From positions 1 to 64,000 of the forward strand of contig NZ_JIAH01000002.1 in NCBI RefSeq assembly GCF_000688415.1: DNA of 64,000 nucleotides. The letters are read 5' to 3'. The translations under genes and the position numbers were made by a program. Positions 7,953-18,150 of this stretch are shown piece after piece (the stretch's first letter is position 1; the number at the start of each line of letters is the position of its first letter). This stretch comes from Corynebacterium pseudodiphtheriticum DSM 44287. Lineage in GTDB: Bacteria; Actinomycetota; Actinomycetes; Mycobacteriales; Mycobacteriaceae. The notes beneath the pieces are model-generated. The model had not been told where the DNA came from and ran no database searches. It was given only the letters and a program-made list of their open reading frames with translations.

Positions 7953-7988
7953 AAAAATCCCCGCCAACTGCAAAAAGCAGTGGCGGGG
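7951..7988 (-). terminator. Terminator of the symporter gene
   Basis: The arms CCCCGCCA (7959-7966) and TGGCGGGG (7981-7988), with inner CTGC/GCAG, form a strong hairpin. On the reverse strand it is followed by ATTTTTTA (7958-7951). It lies 43 nt past the stop of the 8032-9558 gene. Confidence 0.9.
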
Positions 7989-8031
7989 AATGGTCGTGAA
8001 ATGTTTTAGGTCTGGGGGACCGAGATTTTCA

Positions 8032-9558
8032 CTAGCGGCTAGAAACACTCACTGAATGTGATCTGGTTTGTGTTTCGGATGGCGAATTGGTGTGTGGATG
8101 TGCACCTGATTCGAAGTTTGCGTCAGAGTCGGGCTCCGAGTTGGATCCAGGGTTGGAGGCGGCGTCATCCAGCGAGTCGTCATCCTGAGCATCGTCATTC
8201 AGCAGGTCGTTGACACCGCTTTCGGCAGCATCCCATACATCCTTGTCTTGGATGCCGGCGCGCTTGGCGACGACCGTCGCAGCCAGGATCTGACCGGTGA
8301 CGTTCAGTGCGGTACGGCCCATATCGACGATTGGTTCGACGGCTAGCAGCAAGCCCACACCAGCCAGTGGTAGGCCTAGCGTCGACAAGGTCAGCGTCAG
8401 CATGACGGTGGCGCCGGTGGTGCCTGCGGTGGCTGCGGAACCAATGACGGAAACGAAGATGATCAGCAGGTACTGGGTGAAGTCCAGGTCAATGCCGTAG
8501 AACTGGGCAACGAAGATCGCGGCGACGGCAGGGTAGACCGAAGCGCAGCCGTCCATCTTGGTGGTTGCACCCAGCGGGATGGCGAAGGAAGCGTACTCGC
8601 GGGGAACACCTATGGCGCGTTCGCTGAAGCGTTGCGTTGCTGGCATGACGCCCATCGAGGAACGGGTGACAAAGCCCAGGGAAATGACTGGCCAGATGCG
8701 CTTGTAAAAACCAAAAACCGGGATATTGTGTGCCTTCATGACGGCCGGGTAGACCACCAGGAAGACTAAGGCCAGGCCGATGTAGACTGCGAGCACGAAT
8801 TTGCCTAGTGAGCCCATTGCGTCCCAGCCGTAGGTGGCTACGGCTTTACCAATTAACGCAGCGGTGCCGATTGGTGCCAGGCGGATGATCCACCACAGCA
8901 CTACCTGGATGACCTTCAAGAAGGATTCGGTAAACCGTAAAAATGGATCCGCGGCCTTACCGGCTTTCACCGCGGCGATACCAATGGCCAGGGAAATTAC
9001 TAGCAGCTGCAGGGCACCGAAGCTTAAGGAGACTTCGCCGTCGCTGACCGACGCATTCAGCCCGAAGAAGTTCTGCGGCAGCAGTTGTTCGAAGAAGGCC
9101 GTCCACGAACCCATGCTGGATGGGTCTTGCGCCTGGGAAGCATCGACGCTGGTGCCGACGCCCGGCTTCAGTGCCAGAGCGACGACGATGCCGACGATAA
9201 CGGAGAAAAACGCGGTGATCGCGAACCAGAGCAGCGTGGAAAACGCCAGGGACGCGGCGTTGGTGACCTTGCGCAGGTTTGCTACAGAGGTGACCACTGC
9301 AGCGAAGATCAGCGGCGGCACCATGACTTTCAGCAACTGCACATAGGCGCTGCCGACGTTGCTAAGAATGCTGGTCAGCCAGCCCGGGTTCTCCGGGTCG
9401 GTGTCCATGTTGGAGGCGACTAATCCTAAGATCACGCCGATGATCAAACCGGCGATGACTTGTGCGCCGAAGCCGGTGGCCCAGCTGGGGAGCTTGTGCT
9501 TGCTTTCTGCGTGCTCGGGCGTGCTTGTCGACGCCTGCGCGGAGGTTTTGTGTGCCAT
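8032..9558 (-). CDS. Dicarboxylate/amino acid:cation symporter (DAACS family)
   Basis: A 508-residue membrane protein of the GltP/DctA/SstT group that would import a dicarboxylate or acidic/neutral amino acid with Na+ or H+. Eight helices plus re-entrant loops are expected. The serine-rich hairpin motif appears as VTRSSMGVMPAT, the cation/substrate motif as TTKMDGCAS, and the last transport motif as VDMGRTALNVTG. The C-terminal 70 residues are acidic and Ser/Asn-rich and look like a cytoplasmic tail added to the family core. An AAGGAA ribosome site precedes ATG 9558. Substrate cannot be decided. Confidence 0.88.
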   Translation of the reverse strand: MAHKTSAQASTSTPEHAESKHKLPSWATGFGAQVIAGLIIGVILGLVASNMDTDPENPGWLTSILSNVGSAYVQLLKVMVPPLIFAAVVTSVANLRKVTNAASLAFSTLLWFAITAFFSVIVGIVVALALKPGVGTSVDASQAQDPSSMGSWTAFFEQLLPQNFFGLNASVSDGEVSLSFGALQLLVISLAIGIAAVKAGKAADPFLRFTESFLKVIQVVLWWIIRLAPIGTAALIGKAVATYGWDAMGSLGKFVLAVYIGLALVFLVVYPAVMKAHNIPVFGFYKRIWPVISLGFVTRSSMGVMPATQRFSERAIGVPREYASFAIPLGATTKMDGCASVYPAVAAIFVAQFYGIDLDFTQYLLIIFVSVIGSAATAGTTGATVMLTLTLSTLGLPLAGVGLLLAVEPIVDMGRTALNVTGQILAATVVAKRAGIQDKDVWDAAESGVNDLLNDDAQDDDSLDDAASNPGSNSEPDSDANFESGAHPHTNSPSETQTRSHSVSVSSR

Positions 9559-9739
9559 AAGTGTTCCTTATCGCGTGAGTTTGTAGGGCTAAATTTCGTT
9601 CATTATGAACAGATCGGTCTATTTTGGATGAACCATTCTGTTCAAGAATGTTCCCTTGACTGTACTCCCCCTAGTTTTCGGGGCGCAACACGACGTGAAA
9701 ATATATTCTTATGGAAACGCAGAAGCCCGCGTGACCTGC

Positions 9740-9755
9740 TGTGATGGTGCACACA
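9740..9755 (+). promoter_or_regulatory. Candidate GlxR/CRP-type site upstream of formate dehydrogenase
   Basis: TGTGATGGTGCACACA matches the TGTGA-N6-TCACA consensus at nine of ten core positions. It lies 109 bp before the fdhA start used here, in the 305-bp divergent region between the symporter and fdhA (9559-9863). Nothing else in that region is distinctive except an AT-rich stretch around 9590-9650. Regulation by GlxR is an inference. Confidence 0.35.
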
Positions 9756-9863
9756 ATGGATCTAGGGTGTGGTGTGCGGGAGGGGTTCGCGGGTGGATTT
9801 GATTCTGTGATGCCAAGGCTTGCCTTGCTGGATTTTTGGACTTGTGCAGAATACATTGAGTGC

Positions 9864-12800
9864 ATGTCTCGTTTTAGCCCCCTCAACTGGCCTGTTGTGC
9901 GCCAGATTCGCGGCGGAGACCCTTTTGGTAGGGACGTCAACACGCAGTCGCAAAAGAGCAAAGACAAGCGTGGCCGCATTGAGGAGGCGGACCGCGTCGT
10001 GCAGTCCGTCTGCCCGTATTGCGCGGTGGGATGCTCACAGCGCATTTACGTGAAAGACGATCGTGTTATCCAGGTGGAAGGCGACCCAGATTCGCCGATT
10101 TCCCGTGGCCGGTTGTGCCCGAAGGGTTCGGCTTCTGAGCAGCTGATTAACTCTGCATCGCGGCTAACCAAGATCAAATACCGTGCACCCTATTCCACCG
10201 AATGGCAGGAATTGGATGAAGATACCGCGATGGACATGATCGCGGATCGTTACCTGGAAGCCCGCCGTAATGGCTGGCAGGATACCGACGACGAAGGTCG
10301 CCGACTCAACCGCACCATGGGCATCGCCGGGCTGGGCGGTGCGACGCTGGATAATGAAGAAAATTACCTGATTAAAAAGCTGTTTACCGCTACTGGCGCG
10401 ATCCAGGTAGAAAACCAGGCGCGCATATGACACTCTGCCACAGTTCCTAGTTTAGGAACTTCCTTTGGCCGCGGCGGTGCTACACAACCGCTGCAGGATA
10501 TGGCGAACGCTGACTGCATTGTCATCGAGGGTTCGAACATGGCGGAATGCCACCCGGTGGGTTTCCAGTGGGTAGTAGAAGCGAAAAAGCGGGGCGCTCG
10601 CATCATCCACGTCGACCCGCGCTACACGCGCACCTCGGCTTTTGCGAACCGCCACATTGGTATTCGCGGCGGCACTGACGTTGTGCTGTTGGGTGCATTG
10701 ATCAAGTACATGCTGGACAATGACTTGTACTTCCACGACTACGTGGTGGCATATACCAATGCGCCGATGTTGGTCTCGGAAGGCTACCAGGATACGGAGG
10801 ATCTCGACGGACTGTTTTCGGGCTTTGACCCCGAAACCGGGAAATACCTCACCGATACGTGGCAGTACGAGCAGAAAGGCGACGGCTCGTCCTGGAACGT
10901 GGAACGCGACGACACCCTGCAGCATCCGCGCAGTGTGTTCCAGATTCTGAAACGCCACTTCGCGCGCTATACCCCGGAGCTGGTGGAAGAAACCTGCGGC
11001 ATCTCGCAGGAAGATTTCTATTACCTGGCTAATTCGATCGCGGATAACTCCAAGCCGGATCGCACCACGTGTTTCGCTTATGCACTGGGCTTTACCCAAC
11101 ACACGCTGGGCGCGCAGTTCATCCGCACCGCTGCAATTTTGCAGCTGCTGATGGGTAACGTGGGCCGCCCGGGTGCGGGCATCATGGCCTTGCGTGGGCA
11201 TGCCTCGATCCAGGGTTCGACGGACATCCCGACGCTGTTCCATTCACTGCCGGGCTACTTGCCGATGCCGAGCGTCGACAAGCAAAGCTGGCAGGAATAC
11301 TGTGACGAGATTCGGGAGGAGTCGCAGAAGGGCTTCTGGCAGCTTGGCGAGAGCTATGCCGTCTCGCTGATGAAGTCCTACTGGGGCGATGCGGCAACGG
11401 CCGAGAACAATTGGGGCTATGACCTGATGCCGCGGATTTCCGGTGCGCACTCTACGTATCAGACGCTGGAGGCAATGCTGGAAGGCGCTGTGGAAGGCTA
11501 CTTAGTCTTTGGGCAGAACCCGGCGGTGGCGCAATCCAACGGTGGTATGCAACGCCGTGGTTTGGCTGCGCTGAAGTGGCTGGTCGTGCGCGATTTTCAG
11601 GAGATTGAGACGGCGTCGTTCTGGAAGGATGCGCCAGAGATCAAAACTGGTGAGCTGAAAACCGAGGAGATCGGCACCGAGGTCTTCTTGTTCCCGGCCG
11701 CCACGCACGCGGAAAAAGCCGGTACGTTCACGCAAACCCAGCGCATGTTGCAGTGGCGGTTTAAAGCCGCACCTTCGCCGGGTGATGCCAAGAGCGATTT
11801 GTGGTTCTTCTACCAGCTGGGCAAGAAGATCAAGCAGCGCTTGGCGGATTCGACGGACCCGCGCGATCTGCCGGTGCAGAAACTCACCTGGGATTACGTG
11901 GAAACCGAGGAGGGTGAGCCGAACCCAGAGGACGTGCTCAAAGAGATCAACGGCTACTACCTGGATGGGCCGAACAAGGGCGAGTTGCTGCCGAGCTTCG
12001 TGGAGATGAAAGCCGACGGCACCACCTCTGGCGGCTGCTGGATTTATACCGGCGTGTATAAAGACGGCATCAACCATTCGCAGAAGAAGGTCCCGGGCCG
12101 CGAACAAAACGAGGTCGCGCTGGATTGGGGCTGGGTCTGGCCGTCGAACCGCCGCATCTTGTACAACCGTGCCTCGGCGCGACCGGACGGAACCCCCTGG
12201 TCAGAGCGCAAGAAGTACGTGTGGTGGGACAAGGACGCTGGCAAGTGGGTTGGCGACGACGTGCCGGATTTCCCGGTGGACAAAGCCCCGGACTACAAGG
12301 CACCTGCCGACGCCGTGGGCCCGGATGCGCTGGACGGCACCGACGCCTTCATCATGCAGTCCGACGGGCGCGGCTGGTTGTTCGCGCCTAGTGGTCTGTC
12401 GGATGGGCCCTTGCCGACGCACTACGAACCGCACGAATCGCCGGTGGGAAATATCCTGTATACCCAGCAGCAATCGCCGACACGTATGCCAATCAAGCGT
12501 GCAGACAACCTCTCGCGTCCGGAACCGGGCAAGCCAGGATCCGAGGTATTCCCGTTCGTCTTTTCTACTTACCGGTTGACGGAGATGTATACCTCGGGTG
12601 CCATGACGCGTCGCTTGCCGTACCTCGCGGAACTACAACCGGGCTTGTTCTGTGAAGTGGATAAGGACCTGGCTGCCAAGCGCGGGCTAGAAAATGGTGA
12701 GTGGGCGACGATCATCTCACCACGTGGCGTGATCGAAGCACAGGTGCTGGTCACCGATCGCATGCAGATGCTGCAGATCAACGGCGAGGAATTTCACCAG

Positions 12801-13163
12801 ATTGGTTTGCCGTTCCACTACGGCGAATCCGACACCACGGAAGTTGCTGGCGACGGCGCCAATGACTTGCTGGGCCTGACGCTGGAGCCGAACGTGTTCA
12901 TTCAGAACTCAAAGATCGGTGCTTGCGATATCCAACCGGGCCGACGCCCCCGCGGGCAGGCGCGCCGGGATTTGCTGCTGGAATACCAGCAGCGTGCGCA
13001 GCTGACTGTGGAAAGCGGCAACGAGTTGCTCACTGGCGAAGACGGCAGTGTTTCTGATGCAGCTTCGCGGCAGCAACGTCTGGATGCCGTCGGCAAGTCT
13101 GAGTATGGGCCGGAGAATCGCGCTGACCAGCACAACCCCGATGAGAGCGAAGAAGGGAAGTAA
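9864..13163 (+). CDS. fdhA: Selenocysteine-containing formate dehydrogenase, catalytic subunit
   Basis: The 1,099-residue molybdopterin (Mo/W-bis-PGD) enzyme oxidises formate to carbon dioxide. An in-frame TGA at 10428-10430 encodes selenocysteine 189: the reading frame runs NQARI, Sec, HSATVPSLGTSFGRGG, the classical active-site context in which Cys or Sec is followed by His. The N-terminal [4Fe-4S] ligands are C50, C53, C57 and C85. The C-terminal molydopterin-dinucleotide domain starts near residue 900. There is no twin-arginine signal, so the complex may face the cytoplasm, unlike E. coli FDH-N. ATG 9864 was chosen because the protein start aligns there; the upstream 41 codons look like leader and the ribosome site is weak. 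It heads the fdhABC operon. Confidence 0.95.
10428..10469 (+). promoter_or_regulatory. Sec UGA codon with SECIS-like hairpin
   Basis: Eleven nucleotides after the UGA (10428-10430) there is a perfect 8-bp stem AGTTCCTA (10442-10449) / TAGGAACT (10453-10460) with a GTT loop; an outer GCCA (10437-10440)/TGGC (10466-10469) pairing extends it below an asymmetric internal loop. Bacterial SECIS elements lie immediately 3' of the UGA within the coding region, with the upper stem at about 11 nt, and bind SelB; this fits in position and shape. Confidence 0.88.
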
Positions 13164-13169
13164 AGGACT

Positions 13170-14303
13170 ATGCTTCTGACCGAAAACGCCTCCTCGCATG
13201 GTTATGACGACTATCAGCGCATGGCATTTTTCACCGATACCTCGGTGTGTATTGGCTGCAAGGCCTGTGAGGTTGCCTGCAAAGAGTGGAACCGCAACCC
13301 CGTGGAAGGCTACGAGGTTACGGGTGATTCCTATGACAACACCGGCGCGCTGGGGGCGAATACCTGGCGGCACGTGGCGTTTGTGGAGCAGAACAACGAC
13401 CGCATTGAGCAGTCCCGCGCAGAGGGCAAAAAACTGATTTCGTTGGGCATGCCGACGATCGGTGGCCAGGACGGGAACGCTGGTCAGATGGGGTCGGCGG
13501 TTGGCGCTGGTGCTGCAACCGGTAGCCCCGCTGGCGCTGCAACAGAGACCACCAACACCACCCCGCCGGATACGGATTCTTTCCGCTGGTTGATGTCCTC
13601 GGACGTATGCAAGCACTGCACCAACGCCGGCTGCCTGGACGTGTGCCCGACGGGCGCGCTGTTTCGCACGGAGTTCGGCACCGTCGTCGTGCAAGATGAT
13701 GTGTGCAATGGTTGCGGCACGTGTGTAGCTGGGTGCCCGTTTGGTGTTATTGAGCGCCGCGACGACGGCGGAGTCACGCTCAAGCAAGACAAAACCGCCA
13801 CCGTGGACTACCAGGATAATTCGCACGCCGGGGTGAATGTGCTGGCGAAGTTGAAGCAGCGTGGGCTGCAGGGCCCGAACAAAATTGACCACACCCCGGG
13901 TAAGTCCATGCCGATTAAAAATATTGGCGTCGCCCAGAAATGCACTATGTGCTATGACCGGCTGAAAGTCGGCGAGCAACCAGCGTGTTCGAAGACCTGC
14001 CCGACGGATTCTATTCAGTTCGGCACCTACGAGGACATGCTGGCCGCGGCGAAACAGCGCGTGCGCGTGCTGCATGAACAGGGGCTGACCGAGGCCCGTC
14101 TGTACGGCGCGAATAGTGACGATGGCGTGGGTGGCACGGGCTCGATTTTCTTGCTGTTGGATTCGCCTGAGGTCTATGGTTTGCCGCCAGACCCGCGCGT
14201 GCCGACGGCGGATTTGCCGCAGATGTATAAAACCGCTGTGAAGGCCATCGGTGGCATGGCATTGGCCGTGGCTGGTGCGTTTGTTATGGGAGGTCGGAAG
14301 TGA
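13170..14303 (+). CDS. fdhB: Formate dehydrogenase iron-sulfur subunit
   Basis: A 377-residue electron-transfer protein with four ferredoxin-type cysteine groups. The first is C27, C30, C33 and C37 (CIGCKACEVAC); then CKHCTNAGCLDVC, CNGCGTCVAGC, and CTMCYDRL with the final CSKTC. Four [4Fe-4S] clusters are predicted, as in FdnH/HybA-type subunits. A Gly/Ala/Thr-rich insertion (about residues 100-130) separates the first group from the rest. A single hydrophobic segment near the C-terminus (GGMALAVAGAFVMGG) could anchor it. The start is 6 nt after the fdhA stop, and its stop overlaps the next start. Confidence 0.93.
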   Translation: MLLTENASSHGYDDYQRMAFFTDTSVCIGCKACEVACKEWNRNPVEGYEVTGDSYDNTGALGANTWRHVAFVEQNNDRIEQSRAEGKKLISLGMPTIGGQDGNAGQMGSAVGAGAATGSPAGAATETTNTTPPDTDSFRWLMSSDVCKHCTNAGCLDVCPTGALFRTEFGTVVVQDDVCNGCGTCVAGCPFGVIERRDDGGVTLKQDKTATVDYQDNSHAGVNVLAKLKQRGLQGPNKIDHTPGKSMPIKNIGVAQKCTMCYDRLKVGEQPACSKTCPTDSIQFGTYEDMLAAAKQRVRVLHEQGLTEARLYGANSDDGVGGTGSIFLLLDSPEVYGLPPDPRVPTADLPQMYKTAVKAIGGMALAVAGAFVMGGRK

Positions 14304-15418
14304 GCAACTTCGACGAATACCGCCCGCCGCAGGGTGCACGACCGAACCGTTACCGCAAGTTCGATGGCACAAAGCCGAAGAAGAAGCGCAAGCGGCCAGG
14401 TGCGGGTGCGCAGGATGGTTCCAAAGAAGAGCGGATGGCAGAAGACTTCGAGTTTTCTTCCTACTACGGCAAACCCGTCGTCAAGGCTCCGCCGTGGGAG
14501 TGGCCAATTGGCGTTTATTTGTTCCTCGGCGGTGTCAGTGGTGGCTCGGGCATGCTGGCCGCGGGCGCGCAGGCTACCGGCAACAAGCCCTTGCTGCGCA
14601 CAACTCGCTTGACGACGCTATCTGCTGCGTCGCTCGGTTCCGTGTTTTTGATTCTGGATTTGGGCCGGCCGGAACGCGCGTTGAATATGTTCCGCGTGTT
14701 CAAGGTGACCTCGCCGATGTCTGTGGGCTCGTGGATTTTGATGAGCTTCGCCAGTGCTTCGGCGATCCCGGCGCTGGTGGAAGTCGATGAGCTGGCTGGT
14801 CGTCGTGGTCTGCCGTTGCCGAAATTCGCGCGCACTGCGCTGCGGAAACTCGCCGGGCCAGCTGGTGCGGCCACGGGTGTTTTGGGCGGCCCGCTGGCTG
14901 GTTATACGGCGGTGCTGTTGTCGAATACCTCGAACCCGGTGTGGAATGACATGAAAAACCACCTGCCGTATGTGTTTGTGTCCTCGGCTTCGGCGGCGGC
15001 GTCGGGTTGCGCGATGGTCACTACGCCAGTGGATAGTGCAGGCCCAGCCCGAGCGTTAGCGATGGGGGCGGCTGTGAGTGATCTGGTGGCCACGAAGGTG
15101 CTGGAAAACGGCATGGAACCGGAACCGCGCGAGGCTTTGCACCACGGCAAGTCCGGCAAGCTCATGAAGGCTTCGGAATACCTCATCGCCGCTGGTGGTG
15201 TGGGTGCTGCGGTGTCGGCGGTGACGAAATCCCGCGCGGTCTCGGTGCTTTCGGGCCTGTCGTTGTTGGCTGGTTCTGCCTGCACTCGCTTCGGGGTGTT
15301 GGACGCCGGGCTGGAGGCAGTGAAAGATCCGTCCACCACCATTGGGCCACAGAAGCGTCGTGCGCAGCGTCGCCGTGAGCAGCAGGGCTTAGCTGGCGAC
15401 GTGGTGACGCCGGAGTAG
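14300..15418 (+). CDS. NrfD/PsrC-like membrane anchor of formate dehydrogenase
   Basis: A 372-residue protein with a basic, charged N-terminal 60 residues (KKKRKR) followed by about eight membrane segments. WPIGVYLFLGGVSGGSGM and ILDLGRPERALNM match the NrfD/PsrC fold that exchanges electrons with the quinone pool without haem. The GTG start overlaps the fdhB stop by 4 nt. It replaces the cytochrome b subunit of FDH-N in this complex. It is the last gene of the operon and converges with selD, with only 52 nt between them and no clear terminator. Confidence 0.82.
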   Translation: MSNFDEYRPPQGARPNRYRKFDGTKPKKKRKRPGAGAQDGSKEERMAEDFEFSSYYGKPVVKAPPWEWPIGVYLFLGGVSGGSGMLAAGAQATGNKPLLRTTRLTTLSAASLGSVFLILDLGRPERALNMFRVFKVTSPMSVGSWILMSFASASAIPALVEVDELAGRRGLPLPKFARTALRKLAGPAGAATGVLGGPLAGYTAVLLSNTSNPVWNDMKNHLPYVFVSSASAAASGCAMVTTPVDSAGPARALAMGAAVSDLVATKVLENGMEPEPREALHHGKSGKLMKASEYLIAAGGVGAAVSAVTKSRAVSVLSGLSLLAGSACTRFGVLDAGLEAVKDPSTTIGPQKRRAQRRREQQGLAGDVVTPE

Positions 15419-15470
15419 CGTACCCGCGGTGCCCCCGGATTAAAGGTGGTGCCGCCGGACTAAAGCAGTG

Positions 15471-16514
15471 CTAGCGCACCGAGATATACGCGGTGTTCTC
15501 GCCGGTGCCGCTACCATCGTTGCCTTCCACGTTGCCTTCCACAGTGCGGCCAATAACCGGGTAACCAGGCACTTCGCCGATGACCAGCAAGCCGCCGGAG
15601 GTTTGGGCGTCGGCCAGGAAGATCAAGTCTTCTTCCGAAATCGCCTCCGATTCCACCGACAAGTGCGGGCGCACCCAATCCAGGTTGCGGCGCGAACCGC
15701 CGGGGATGAAGCCGTCGGCAAGCGCTTCCTTGGCGCCGTCGATGGCAGGAACCGCGGAAAAGTCCAGTTCCGCGGCCACCCCGGATGCCCGGCACATTTT
15801 GTACAAGTGGCCCAGCAAACCGAAGCCGGTGACATCCGTGGCCGCCCGCGCGCCCGCCGCCAGCGCGGCCTGCGAAGCTTCGCGGTTGAGGGTGGTCATG
15901 GAATCAACGGCCGCCTGGGATACCTCCCCGGTGGCTTTGTGTTTGTTATTCAGAATTCCGACGCCGATCGGCTTGGTCAGCGTGATGGGCAAACCGGGTT
16001 GGGCGGCGTCGTTACGCATGAGTTTGTCCGGGGAGACAATGCCGGTGGCAGCCATGCCGTACATGGGTTCGGGTGCGGTGATCGAGTGCCCACCGGTGAC
16101 AGAAATGCCTGCTTGGGTGGCCACGTCCATGCCGCCGCGCAGGACTTCGCGCAGCACATCCAGGCCGAGTACGTCGTTGGGCCAGCCCACCAGGTTGATC
16201 GCGGTCACCGGGGTGCCGCCCATGGCGTAGACGTCGGAAAGCGCATTCGCGGCGGCCACCCGGCCCCAGTCGTAAGGGTCGTTGAGCATGGGGGTGAAAA
16301 AGTCCGCGGTGGAGATCACGGCCAGCCCGTCCTGGATTTTTACGGCTGCGGCATCGTCGCCGTCGTCCAGTCCGACCAGCACGTTGGGGTCGGCTTTGCC
16401 GATGAGGCCCTCGACGGCTGATTCCAACTCCCCGGCCGGGATCTTGCAGGCGCAGCCACCTCCGGCGGCAAACGAGGTGAGGTTGATGTTATTGCTTCCA
16501 GCTTCGTCACTCAT
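15471..16514 (-). CDS. selD: Selenide, water dikinase
   Basis: A 347-residue enzyme that makes selenophosphate from selenide and ATP, the selenium donor for SelA. The glycine-rich N-terminus carries C21-x-C23-K24 (GGGCACKIP), where the first position is the catalytic Cys (Sec in some species) and the Lys is essential. The ATP and Mg sites appear as DDGDDAA and the DFFTPMLNDPYDWGR segment. Length is normal. It is divergent from tRNA-Sec and selA, with 99 nt between its start and the tRNA, and forms part of a complete Sec cassette next to the FDH genes. Confidence 0.95.
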   Translation of the reverse strand: MSDEAGSNNINLTSFAAGGGCACKIPAGELESAVEGLIGKADPNVLVGLDDGDDAAAVKIQDGLAVISTADFFTPMLNDPYDWGRVAAANALSDVYAMGGTPVTAINLVGWPNDVLGLDVLREVLRGGMDVATQAGISVTGGHSITAPEPMYGMAATGIVSPDKLMRNDAAQPGLPITLTKPIGVGILNNKHKATGEVSQAAVDSMTTLNREASQAALAAGARAATDVTGFGLLGHLYKMCRASGVAAELDFSAVPAIDGAKEALADGFIPGGSRRNLDWVRPHLSVESEAISEEDLIFLADAQTSGGLLVIGEVPGYPVIGRTVEGNVEGNDGSGTGENTAYISVR

Positions 16515-16613
16515 AGGTCTATGCTACCTGTGCGCCGTCGCTGCACCGGTGTGCTAGTTATTTTGCTGCCTACTCCGCCACCCTGCACCTGTGCCCTAGT
16601 AAACTGACGCGAT

Positions 16614-16709
16614 GGAGGCGTATGCGTTCCTGGTGGGCGCCCCGGTCTTCAAAACCGGTGAGGCCGAGCATCTCGGTCTGGCAGGTTCGATTCCTGTCCG
16701 TCTCCGCCA
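16614..16709 (+). tRNA. selC: tRNA-Sec (anticodon UCA)
   Basis: A 96-nt tRNA with encoded CCA. The acceptor GGAGGCG pairs with CGTCTCC; the anticodon stem CCGGT/ACCGG holds loop CTTCAAA with anticodon TCA. A long extra arm (GAGGCCGAG/CTCGGTCT) and T arm GCAGG-TTCGATT-CCTGT follow. The size, long variable arm and extended D stem are typical of bacterial tRNA-Sec. It lies between selD and selA and would read the UGA in fdhA. Confidence 0.97.
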
Positions 16710-16779
16710 CTAGTTTTGCCCCAACACTAGTTTTGCCACAGCGCAGGCAAGTTTCCCGCCCCGCAAGGAGGTCGCCACG

Positions 16780-18150
16780 GTGCCTGAAACCACAGTGTCT
16801 GGTTCTGCAACGCCTGATCCTTTAACGCCTGATAACGATCCCCGCCGGAATATTCCGAAGATGGATCAACTGTTGCAGCTTCCCGCCGTCGAACACGCGC
16901 GGCAGCGCCTGGCGGAACACACCATCCGCGCGGCCATAAAAAATATTCTTGCCGACGCCCGTCGCGGCGCCATAGCCGTGGATTTCATCGAAGAGCGCAT
17001 CACCGAGAATCTACGCGCGCAGCAACCGTTTGCCCTGCACCCGGTCCTGAACGCCACCGGGGTGATCATCCACACCAACTTGGGCCGCGCCCCGCTGCCA
17101 CCGGCTGCCGTGGAAGCACTGCAGGCGGCGGCTTCGTATACGGATGTGGAAATGGATCTGGCCAGCGGCAAGCGATCGAAAAACCGCGGAGGCGGTGCCA
17201 CGCAGGCGTTGCTGGATGCGTGCCCGGCGGCGGAGGACGCGCTGGTTGTGAACAACGGTGCTTCCGCGTTGTTGCTGGCCACGGCGGCGCTGGCGCCGAA
17301 CCAAGAGGTGATTATCTCTCGCGGCGAGTTGATCGAAATTGGCGCCGGCTTCCGTTTGCCGGAGCTCATCGAATCCACCGCGACGCGCCTGCGCGAGGTG
17401 GGCGCGACCAACCGCACGCACCTGGCTGATTATGACAACGCGATCACCGCGGATACTGGCGCGATTTTAAAAGTGCACCCGTCGAATTTCCGTATGGAAG
17501 GATTCACGGCTGCGGTGGGCGTCGACAAGCTGCGCCAGCTTGCGCGCACCCACGGCAAGTATTTGATTGTGGATCTGGGTTCGGGCCTGCTCACGCATGA
17601 TCCCGCGTTGCCGGAGGAGCCAGATATTCACAGCCAGCTGGCTGCCGGGGCGGATGTGGTGATTGCTAGTGGCGATAAGCTGCTTGGCGGCCCGCAGGCG
17701 GGCATTGTGCTGGGGAGTGCCGAGGCGATTGCGAAAATGAAAAAACATCCGTTGGCGCGGGCGGTGCGCATTGATAAGTTGCGCCTGAATGCCTTGCAAG
17801 CAGCGGTAACGACGCCTTCGAATGCCGTGCAGGATGCGTTGCATATTGATCCGCAGCGTTATCACGAGCGCACGCAGGCGCTTGCCGACGCCACTGGTGG
17901 CCGTGTGCTGGACCATGATGGGCGTGTCGGCGGTGGGGGAGCGCCGGAGTATCCGTTGCCTGGTGTGGCCGTGGCTCTGCCGGAGTCGCTGGCTGCGCTG
18001 TTGCGGCGGGCTAGCCCGCCGGTGCTCGCGCGGGTGCATGATGGCCAGTGTGTGGTGGATGTGCGCTGCGTGCCGGAAGAACAGGATGAGCTGTTGGTCC
18101 AGACCATTCGGGGCGTCCAAGCCCAACAGCCCAGCCAGGAGGCGAACTAA
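16780..18150 (+). CDS. selA: L-seryl-tRNA(Sec) selenium transferase
   Basis: A 456-residue PLP enzyme that converts Ser-tRNA(Sec) to Sec-tRNA(Sec) using selenophosphate. The PLP-binding lysine is K300 in IASGDKLLGGPQAG. The N-terminal domain (about 25-85) that binds tRNA is present, and NATGVIIHTNLGRAPL is the family's conserved motif. GTG 16780 follows a perfect AAGGAGG. Its stop is immediately followed by the selB ATG, so translation is coupled. It probably shares a transcript with the tRNA-Sec just upstream. Confidence 0.96.
   Translation: MPETTVSGSATPDPLTPDNDPRRNIPKMDQLLQLPAVEHARQRLAEHTIRAAIKNILADARRGAIAVDFIEERITENLRAQQPFALHPVLNATGVIIHTNLGRAPLPPAAVEALQAAASYTDVEMDLASGKRSKNRGGGATQALLDACPAAEDALVVNNGASALLLATAALAPNQEVIISRGELIEIGAGFRLPELIESTATRLREVGATNRTHLADYDNAITADTGAILKVHPSNFRMEGFTAAVGVDKLRQLARTHGKYLIVDLGSGLLTHDPALPEEPDIHSQLAAGADVVIASGDKLLGGPQAGIVLGSAEAIAKMKKHPLARAVRIDKLRLNALQAAVTTPSNAVQDALHIDPQRYHERTQALADATGGRVLDHDGRVGGGGAPEYPLPGVAVALPESLAALLRRASPPVLARVHDGQCVVDVRCVPEEQDELLVQTIRGVQAQQPSQEAN

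Noticed and set aside
10500-13163. Separate plus-strand gene starting MANADCIV
   Set aside because: It is the continuation of fdhA beyond the selenocysteine UGA at 10428; the frame between them is fully readable as FDH sequence.
15468-16421. Long plus-strand frame opposite selD
   Set aside because: Antisense shadow of selD; composition is Gly/His/Val-rich with no domain.
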